Assembly (NCBI GenBank): GCA_040216765.1
Contig: JAVJON010000004.1
Coordinates: 1-64,000, forward strand
From: Marinibaculum sp040216765
GTDB taxonomy: Bacteria; Pseudomonadota; Alphaproteobacteria; Ferrovibrionales; Ferrovibrionaceae
DNA length: 64,000 bases
Direction of reading: 5' to 3'
The notes under the pieces: generated by a model
Databases searched by the model: none
Seen by the model: the letters and a program-made list of their open reading frames with translations, nothing else
Told to the model about the DNA's origin: nothing
Position numbers and translations under genes: made by a program
In this document: positions 58,493 to 64,000 of the stretch, in pieces
How the letters are laid out: each line of letters opens with the position of its first letter
How positions within the stretch are numbered: position 1 is the first letter of the stretch

Positions 58493-59453
58493 TCCGGTCC
58501 TCTCGGTCCGCGACCTGGTGAAGAGCTTCGCCACCGCCGGCGGCACGCTGCGCGCGGTCGTCGGCGCCAGTTTCGACGTCGGCGCGGCGGAAACCGTCGG
58601 GCTGGTCGGCGAATCGGGATGCGGGAAATCGACCCTCGGCCGCACCATCATGCGCCTGACCGACCCGGACAGCGGCTCGATCCTCCTTGCCGGCCAGGAC
58701 ATCAGCAGGATGGGCCGGTCGCAACTGCGCCCCCATCGCCGCCGCATGCAGATGATCTTCCAGGACCCCTATGCCTCGCTCAACCCGCGCATAACGATCG
58801 GCCGGCTGCTCCAGGAGCCGCTGGACGTGCATCGCATCGGCAGCCGCGCCGAGCGGCAGGACCGGGTGGCCTGGCTGATGCAGCGGGTCGGACTGCGGCC
58901 GGAGCAGGCGGAACGGTTCCCCCACGAATTCTCCGGCGGCCAGCGCCAGCGCATCGGGATCGCCCGCGCCCTGGCATTGAACCCCGACCTGCTGATCTGC
59001 GACGAGCCGGTCTCGGCCCTCGATGTCTCGGTGCAGGCGCAGGTCCTGAACCTGCTGACCGAGGTGCAGGAGGAGTTCCGCCTGTCGATGCTCTTCATTT
59101 CCCACGACCTGTCGGTGGTGGCGCATGTGGCGGACCGGATCATGGTGATGTATCTCGGCCGCATCGTCGAGATCGGCGGGCGCGACGATATCTGGCTGCA
59201 GCCGCTGCATCCCTACAGCCGGGCCCTCGTCGGCGCCGTTCCCCGGCTGGACCCCGACGAAGCCGGCAGCCGGGACCGGGTCGTCCTGCAGGGCGACATT
59301 CCCAGTCCGCTCAACCCGCCCGCCGGCTGCGCCTTCCATACCCGCTGCCCCGTGGCGGTCGCACGCTGCTCCGGCGAGACGCCGCAGCTGCGGCCGGTCG
59401 GCGCGGGGCGGCAGGTCGCCTGCCACCTTGTCTCCGACGGCCCCGGCGCATAG
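58467..59453 (+). CDS. ABC transporter ATPase, DppF-like
   Basis: A 328-residue ATPase with GESGCGKSTLGRTIMRL, FQDPYASLNPR, HEFSGGQRQRIGIARAL, LLICDEPVSALDVS and ISHDLSVVAHVAD, plus the C-terminal tail GCAFHTRCPVAVARCS. ATG 58467 is preceded by GGGGAGG and lies 26 bases inside the DppD-like gene. It closes the importer operon; no regulator follows. The next gene starts after 81 bases without a clear terminator. Confidence 0.95.
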   Translation: MSPASTPGDPVLSVRDLVKSFATAGGTLRAVVGASFDVGAAETVGLVGESGCGKSTLGRTIMRLTDPDSGSILLAGQDISRMGRSQLRPHRRRMQMIFQDPYASLNPRITIGRLLQEPLDVHRIGSRAERQDRVAWLMQRVGLRPEQAERFPHEFSGGQRQRIGIARALALNPDLLICDEPVSALDVSVQAQVLNLLTEVQEEFRLSMLFISHDLSVVAHVADRIMVMYLGRIVEIGGRDDIWLQPLHPYSRALVGAVPRLDPDEAGSRDRVVLQGDIPSPLNPPAGCAFHTRCPVAVARCSGETPQLRPVGAGRQVACHLVSDGPGA

Positions 59454-59534
59454 CCGCTGCGATCGCGGTTCCGCCCCCTTGTCAGCCTCGCCGGGTCGCG
59501 GCAGGCTGCCTGCCGATTGTCGGGAACCGCACGC

Positions 59535-61412
59535 ATGAACGACCTTTCGCTGCGACTTGGCGCCCGCCTGTCCGGCCTGGCCGGCGGCCTGTTGCGCCGC
59601 TTCCCGGAAAGCCTTGCCGTGGCCGCCCTGGCGACCCTGCTCGCGCTGGCCGCGGTGAACGGGGCGATCGCCGCGAGCTGGCAGGAAGCGGCCCTCTCGG
59701 CCGGCTTCTGGTGTGCCGCGGCGGGGCCCTTCCTGGCCGGCCTCCGGCTGCTGGCGGAAGGCCGGGGCTGGCCTGTGGCATGGCATGCCGCCGCCGGGCT
59801 GGCCGGCGCGCTGCTGCTGGCGGCCTGGGCCTGGGCGCAGCACGGCCTTTCCATCGAGCACTGGTTTGCCGGCTTCCACTTTCTGCTTCCCGCCGCGTCC
59901 CTGCTCTGGGCGCTGGTGCTCGCCCCCGGCCTCGCCGCCGGCCCGGCCCCCAGCCTCGCCCCCAGCCTCGCCCCCAACCTCGCCCCTGGGGCCCCGGCCG
60001 GTCCCGCCCCGTCGGCGGGGGAGGCGGGCTTCTGGCATGGCGTGCGCCGCGCGCTCATCGCGCTGGCGGCGGCGGCGCTGACCGTGCTGATCCTGGCTGC
60101 CGGGCTCAGCGCAGCGATACTCGGGCTTCAGCTGCTGCTGGACCTGGAAGTCCCCGACGCGGTCCAGGCCGACCTGTGGGTGGTTGCCGGCCTGCTGCTG
60201 CTGCCCTGCGGCTGGCTGGCCCTGCTGCCCCCGGGCCGGGCGCCGGCGCAGGCTGCCATGTCCCCTGCGCTGGCGATCGCGATCGACCTGGTGCTGGTGC
60301 CATTGGCCCTGGTCTACCTGGCGATCCTCTATGCCTATCTGGTCCTTGCGGTGCTGAACTGGTCCCTGCCGGAAAGCACCACCGCCGGGCTGGTCGCCGC
60401 CTATGCGGCGGCGGGCACGGCGTTCTGGCTGGTCGCCGCCGCACCGGATCGTCCCGGCGGCCCCCATGTCCGGCTGTTCCGCCGCCTGTTCTTTCCCGCG
60501 CTGCTGCCGCCGCTCGCCATGCTGGCGCTGGCGCTGGAGATCCGCATCGCCGATTACGGCGTCACCGAGCCGCGCTATCTGCTGAGTCTGCTGGCGCTGT
60601 GGATGCTCGGCGCGGCACTCGCGCAGCTGCTGCCCCGGCGGCGCTTCGCACGGGCCCGCCTCGCGGCGATTCCCGCCATGCTCTGCCTGCTCCTGGTCCT
60701 CGCCTCCGTCGGGCCCTGGGGGGCCAGGGCCGTGTCGCAGGCCAGCCAGCTGGACCAGCTTCAGGCAGAGCTGACAGCGGCCGGCCTGCTGCGCGCGGGC
60801 AAGGTGGCCCGGCCGGAAACGGCCCCGCCCTTCGCAATGCGCCAGCGGATCTCGAACATCCTCGACTATCTGGCCGGGACCGGGACGATGGCCGGCCTGC
60901 AGGACTGGCTGCCGCCCGATAGGCCGTTGCCACCGGACGCCGGCGCGGAGGAGGCCGCCCGGGTCCTGGGCCTTGCCTATGTCTCGCCCTACAGCGCAGC
61001 GGACGAGCCCCGGCATGTGTCGCTGTGGGGCGCCGACCTGTTGCCCATGTCCATCGCCGGCTATGACAGCCTCATGCCCTTCGACCTGCATGCGCCGGAG
61101 GGCGGGCCGCCGGGCAGCGAGGTGCTGCTGCTCGGCGGGCGCCGCTACCGGCTGTTCATCACCGCCGAGCCGGCCGGCCTGGAACTGACCGACAGCGAAG
61201 GCCGCAGCATCCGCTTCGCCCTGGACGGGGTCATCGGCGGCCTGGACCGTTCCGGCGGCGATGCGCAGGAGGCCCATATCGCGGAAGGCGGGGATCGCGG
61301 CCTGCGCGCGCGCCTGGTGGTGCGCCAGCTGAGCGGCCTCGTCGCGGCACAGGGCCCGGTGCTGCGCCAGGCCAGCGGCTTCCTCCTGCTCGCGCCGGCG
61401 CCGCCGGACTGA
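59535..61412 (+). CDS. DUF4153-like polytopic membrane protein
   Basis: A 625-residue protein with about a dozen hydrophobic helices in residues 20-410 and a soluble C-terminal portion of about 215 residues that contains a short beta region (VLLLGGRRYRLFI). The order of helices, and YAYLVLAVLNWSLPES followed by GVTEPRYLLSLLALWMLG, resemble the DUF4153 family of unknown function. Residues about 135-160 are a Pro/Ala/Ser-rich linker made of repeats of PSLA. ATG 59535 is used. It stands alone on the plus strand after the importer operon. Its role is unknown. Confidence 0.78.
   Translation: MNDLSLRLGARLSGLAGGLLRRFPESLAVAALATLLALAAVNGAIAASWQEAALSAGFWCAAAGPFLAGLRLLAEGRGWPVAWHAAAGLAGALLLAAWAWAQHGLSIEHWFAGFHFLLPAASLLWALVLAPGLAAGPAPSLAPSLAPNLAPGAPAGPAPSAGEAGFWHGVRRALIALAAAALTVLILAAGLSAAILGLQLLLDLEVPDAVQADLWVVAGLLLLPCGWLALLPPGRAPAQAAMSPALAIAIDLVLVPLALVYLAILYAYLVLAVLNWSLPESTTAGLVAAYAAAGTAFWLVAAAPDRPGGPHVRLFRRLFFPALLPPLAMLALALEIRIADYGVTEPRYLLSLLALWMLGAALAQLLPRRRFARARLAAIPAMLCLLLVLASVGPWGARAVSQASQLDQLQAELTAAGLLRAGKVARPETAPPFAMRQRISNILDYLAGTGTMAGLQDWLPPDRPLPPDAGAEEAARVLGLAYVSPYSAADEPRHVSLWGADLLPMSIAGYDSLMPFDLHAPEGGPPGSEVLLLGGRRYRLFITAEPAGLELTDSEGRSIRFALDGVIGGLDRSGGDAQEAHIAEGGDRGLRARLVVRQLSGLVAAQGPVLRQASGFLLLAPAPPD
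59944..59985 (+). repeat. In-frame tandem 12-base repeat in the DUF4153-like gene
   Basis: The unit CCCAGCCTCGCC is repeated about three times (the last with a one-base change), coding for PSLAPSLAPNLAP in a periplasmic or cytoplasmic linker. Units of 12 bases keep frame, so length may vary between strains without breaking the gene. Confidence 0.7.
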
Positions 61413-61502
61413 GGCCGGCCCGGCCGTGCTGCCGGATGTCGCGGTCCTGCAACATTGCGCGACTATCCTGCACCCGGACGGCCGGATAGGGGGACCCCCG
61501 CC

Positions 61503-62048
61503 ATGAACCTGGACGACGCCTTCGCGCTGTACGATGCCCGCGGGCAGGAGAGCTATGGCGAGGCGATCACCCAGCTCGCCCATGCCCTGCAGAGCGGCCT
61601 GCAGGCGGAACAGGCCGGTGCGCCGCCGGCGCTGGTCACCGCCGCGGTACTGCACGATATCGGCCATCTGCTGCACCGCGACAGCCGGGCCGCCCATGAC
61701 AATGCCGTCGACGACCGGCACGAGCTGATCGCCGGCAAGGCCCTGGCTGCCCTGTTCGGCAGCGAAGTGGTGGGGCCGGTGCGCCTGCATGTCCAGGCCA
61801 AGCGCTATCTCTGCCATGCCGAGCCCGGCTATCGGCAGGCCCTGTCGGAGACGTCGCAGATCTCCCTGCGCCTGCAGGGCGGCCCGATGGCCGCCGACGA
61901 GGCGGCCCTGTTCCGCCGCTCGCCGCATTTCGACGCGGCGCTCCACCTGCGCCGCTGGGACGACGCCGCGAAGGTGCCCGGCCTCGCCACGCCGGACCTG
62001 TCGCATTACCGCGCCATCGCTGCCGGCTGCCTGGCGCCGCAGGTCTAA
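61503..62048 (+). CDS. HD-domain protein of the PhnZ/TmpB oxygenase type
   Basis: A 181-residue HD-domain protein. The N-terminal ESYGEAITQLAHALQ matches the opening of the phosphonate-degradation HD proteins (PhnZ, TmpB). Candidate di-iron ligands are His27, His51-Asp52 (LHDIGH), His73, His96 and Asp153 or 154 in RRWDDAAK; most spacings agree with those I recall for PhnZ. PhnZ cleaves 2-amino-1-hydroxyethylphosphonate using O2. No phosphonate genes are near, so a different organic substrate is likely. ATG 61503 sits behind GGGGGACC. Next comes an aldolase. Confidence 0.82.
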   Translation: MNLDDAFALYDARGQESYGEAITQLAHALQSGLQAEQAGAPPALVTAAVLHDIGHLLHRDSRAAHDNAVDDRHELIAGKALAALFGSEVVGPVRLHVQAKRYLCHAEPGYRQALSETSQISLRLQGGPMAADEAALFRRSPHFDAALHLRRWDDAAKVPGLATPDLSHYRAIAAGCLAPQV

Positions 62049-62139
62049 GGCTTCCGCCCAAGCCAATCTGGGCGCCGTTCCCCGCGCCCTGCTATCCTTC
62101 GTCCGCCCGCGGTGGCGGCAAGCTGGATGAAGGTCGGCG

Positions 62140-62778
62140 ATGCGGAACCTGTTCGAGACCCTGGCGGCAATGCCGGTGCTGGCCGTGCTGCGCGGCATCG
62201 CGCCGGACGAGGCGGTCGCGGTGGCCGAGGCGCTGCTGCCGCATGGCATCGCCGCGCTGGAAATCCCGCTGAACTCGCCGGAGCCGTTCGCCAGCCTCCG
62301 CCTGCTGGCCGACCGCTTCGGGGCGCAGGCCGCGATCGGCGCGGGGACGGTCCTGGACCCTGCGGATGTCGCGCGCACCGCCGAGGCCGGCGGCAGCTAT
62401 GTCGTGGCGCCGAACTTCAGCCCCGCCGTCGTGGCCGCCACCCGCGCTGCCGGCCTGGTCTCGATGCCCGGCGTCTTCACGCCGACCGAGGCCTTCGCCG
62501 CGCTGGCGGCCGGCGCCGACGCCCTGAAGCTGTTCCCGGGCGAGGCCCTGGGGCCGAAGACGGTGCGCGGCCTGCGGGCTGTCCTGCCCGCCGGCATCCC
62601 GCTTGTCGTCACCGGCGGCGTCGGGCCGGATACACTCGGCGACTATCTCGCCGCGGGCGCGCAGGCCGTGGGCACCGGTTCCTCGCTCTATGCGCCGGGG
62701 CGCAGCGCGGCGGAGGTCGGCGCGCAGGCCGCCCGGCTCGCCGATGCGGTCCGGCGCTTCCGGGAGGGCCGGCCGTGA
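62140..62778 (+). CDS. dgoA: 2-dehydro-3-deoxy-6-phosphogalactonate/gluconate aldolase
   Basis: A 212-residue class I aldolase. PVLAVLRGI, AALEIPLNSPEPF, AIGAGTVLDP, SYVVAPNF, LKLFPGEALGP (Schiff-base lysine in the K-LFP context) and VGTGSSLY agree with DgoA more than with Eda; the EIPLNSP segment is characteristic of DgoA. It splits the phosphorylated keto-deoxy acid to pyruvate and glyceraldehyde 3-phosphate. The stop overlaps the GTG start of the kinase fusion in GTGA, so the kinase that makes its substrate is co-translated. Confidence 0.9.
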   Translation: MRNLFETLAAMPVLAVLRGIAPDEAVAVAEALLPHGIAALEIPLNSPEPFASLRLLADRFGAQAAIGAGTVLDPADVARTAEAGGSYVVAPNFSPAVVAATRAAGLVSMPGVFTPTEAFAALAAGADALKLFPGEALGPKTVRGLRAVLPAGIPLVVTGGVGPDTLGDYLAAGAQAVGTGSSLYAPGRSAAEVGAQAARLADAVRRFREGRP

Positions 62779-64000
62779 ATGTCGACATCCTCTGCCTGGG
62801 CGAAGCCATGGTGGAGTTCAGCCGCACTGCCGACGGCCGCTGGACCGAGGGCATCGGCGGCGATGTCTCCAACACCGCGATCGCGGCCCGCCGGCAGGGC
62901 GCGCGGACCGGGATGGCGACCCTGATCGGCGCGGATTCCTTCGGCGACAGCCTGCTGGCCCGCTGGGCGGCGGAACAGGTCGACACGGAAGCGGTGGCGC
63001 GGCTCGACCAGGCGCCGACCGGCCTCTACTTCGTGCGCCACGGGCCGGACGGGCATCGCTTCGAGTATCGCCGGGCCGGCTCGGCGGCCAGCCGGCTGTC
63101 GCCGGACAGCCTGCCCCGCGAGGCGATCCGTTCGGCCCGCCTGCTGCACCTCTCCGGCATCAGCCAGGCGATCAGCAAGAGCGCCGCACAGGCCGGCTTC
63201 GCCGCGATGCAGGAGGCGCGCGCGGCCGGCACCCAGATCTCCTACGACCCCAACCTGCGCCTCGCCCTCTGGCCGCTGGACAAGGCAAGGGCGGTGATCC
63301 ACGAGGCGATGCGCGACATCGACATCGCCCTTCCGGGCCTGGACGATGCGCGCCAGCTGACCGGGCTGCAATCGCCCGACGAGATCCTCGCCTTCTACCG
63401 CAAGCAGGGGGCGGCGGTGGTGGCGCTGACCCTCGGCGCCGACGGCGCGATGGTGGCGTTCGGCGATTCCGTGCTGCGGATCCCGCCGCATCCGGCCAGG
63501 CTGGTCGATGCGGTCGGCGCGGGCGACTGCTTCGACGGGGCCTTCCTGGCGGAATGGCTGGCGACCGGGCATCCCGGCTATGCCGGGCGCTATGCCACCG
63601 TGGCGGCCGCCCTGTCGGTGCAGGGGCGCGGCGCCCTGGGCGCGATCCCGAACCGGACGGAGGTGGAGCGCGCGCTGGCCGGCCGCCCCGCCGCCGATCC
63701 TGCAGCCGGTTCGGGAAGCAGGACCGCGCAGGCCGGCGCCCGGCCGCGCCTCGCCCTGGTGGCGCATGACGCCCGCAAGGACCGCCTGGTCGCCTGGGCC
63801 GAGCGCCACAGCGAGACCCTGCAACGGTGCGCCATCGTCGCCACCGGCACCACCGGCGGCCGGCTGGCCAAGGCCCTGCCGCAGCTTGAGATCCGGCGCC
63901 TGAAAAGCGGCCCGCTGGGCGGCGACCAGCAGATCGGCGCGCTGATCGCCGACGGCGCGCTGGACGCCCTGGTCTTCTTCATCGACCCGCTCTCGCCGAT
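62775..64000 (+). CDS. PfkB-family sugar (2-keto-3-deoxy acid) kinase fused to methylglyoxal synthase, C-terminus missing
   Basis: The open frame runs from GTG 62775 off the window end (408 codons seen). Residues about 1-303 form a ribokinase-type kinase: LGEAMVEF, GGDVSNTAIAARRQGA, FEYRRAGSAAS, SYDPNLRLALW, and VGAGDCFDGAF with catalytic Asp251. A 20-residue Ala/Gly/Arg linker follows. From residue 323 on it is methylglyoxal synthase: RLALVAHDARKD, ATGTTGGRL, KSGPLGGDQQIGALI with the catalytic Asp384, and LVFFIDPLSP. No stop interrupts the join, and codon use does not change. Coupled to the DgoA-like aldolase, the kinase probably makes its substrate. The MGS C-terminal catalytic histidine lies beyond base 64000. 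Confidence 0.9.
   Translation, partial: MNVDILCLGEAMVEFSRTADGRWTEGIGGDVSNTAIAARRQGARTGMATLIGADSFGDSLLARWAAEQVDTEAVARLDQAPTGLYFVRHGPDGHRFEYRRAGSAASRLSPDSLPREAIRSARLLHLSGISQAISKSAAQAGFAAMQEARAAGTQISYDPNLRLALWPLDKARAVIHEAMRDIDIALPGLDDARQLTGLQSPDEILAFYRKQGAAVVALTLGADGAMVAFGDSVLRIPPHPARLVDAVGAGDCFDGAFLAEWLATGHPGYAGRYATVAAALSVQGRGALGAIPNRTEVERALAGRPAADPAAGSGSRTAQAGARPRLALVAHDARKDRLVAWAERHSETLQRCAIVATGTTGGRLAKALPQLEIRRLKSGPLGGDQQIGALIADGALDALVFFIDPLSP

Noticed and set aside
58197..62378. A very long minus-strand open frame (about 1390 codons) opposite the DppF-like, DUF4153, HD and aldolase genes
   Set aside because: Its translation is low-complexity Arg/Gln/Gly/Ala-rich, contains no motif, and lies wholly opposite genes with clear family motifs; it is a by-product of the high GC content.
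62775..64000. The kinase-methylglyoxal synthase join as a possible sequencing frameshift or missed stop
   Set aside because: Codon-by-codon reading through the linker keeps one frame with normal codon use, so I retained it as a true fusion and list it as a finding.
1..64000. CRISPR arrays, tRNA or rRNA genes, insertion sequences, phage genes and replication origins
   Set aside because: I saw no regular spacer-repeat array, tRNA-like cloverleaf, transposase or integrase coding sequence anywhere in the window; only REP-type and short tandem repeats were found.

Overview
The window is very GC-rich, densely packed DNA, typical of a free-living alphaproteobacterium. My best guess is a Rhodospirillales-like organism. 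This rests on the aerobic cobN/cobO/cobW B12 genes, an HWE-type histidine kinase, hydantoinase and oligopeptide-type ABC operons, and intergenic inverted repeats of the alphaproteobacterial REP type. I see no rRNA, tRNA, insertion sequence, phage gene or CRISPR array. Most operons are tightly coupled through 4-base ATGA or GTGA overlaps.

Layout. 1-5.9 kb: start of hyuB, hyuA, two coupled AraC-type regulators, and a divergent serine hydrolase. 6-10 kb: a sulfur-related island of cysteine desulfurase, a DsrE-like protein, a VTT/TVP38 membrane protein and a fatty acid hydroxylase, read divergently from an ArsR-rhodanese fusion regulator with a clear palindromic operator. 10-14.8 kb: a third AraC paralog, then an aryl-CoA ligase and a salicylyl-CoA-hydroxylase-like flavoprotein divergent from an IclR regulator. 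14.8-17.5 kb: CBS protein, MgtC-like protein, ATP-grasp ligase, and a 0.5 kb repeat-rich spacer. 17.5-20.5 kb: CocE/NonD hydrolase coupled to an unfamiliar ATP-grasp-like protein.

20.6-36.2 kb is the B12 region: a cobalamin riboswitch and a BtuB-like receptor; an HWE kinase with a single-domain response regulator; cobD, cobQ, a DUF1636 protein, btuD and btuC; divergent btuF; then cobO, cobN and cobW behind a second cobalamin riboswitch on the minus strand. Uptake, cobalt insertion, adenosylation, amidation and aminopropanol attachment are all covered, but many corrin-ring genes must lie elsewhere.

36.3-47.4 kb: an amidase and a Tat-exported flavin amine oxidase (together resembling an oxidative amide pathway); an MscS channel/MgtE-N-CBS/MgtE operon; a TetR-PNPOx-like pair; a serine hydrolase; and two envelope proteins. 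47.7-59.5 kb is one long plus-strand catabolic locus: a DUF1989 protein, two paralogous amidohydrolases, a divergent imidazolonepropionase homologue, an M20 hydrolase and a complete Dpp/Opp-type ABC importer. It looks designed to import and dismantle an N-rich (probably N-heterocyclic or amide) compound.

59.5-64 kb: a DUF4153-like membrane protein, an HD-domain oxygenase of the PhnZ type, a DgoA-like aldolase, and, running off the end, a PfkB-family sugar kinase fused in frame to methylglyoxal synthase. That fusion is the most striking novelty here: it would join the upper step of a 2-keto-3-deoxy sugar acid pathway to the triose-phosphate overflow valve in one polypeptide.
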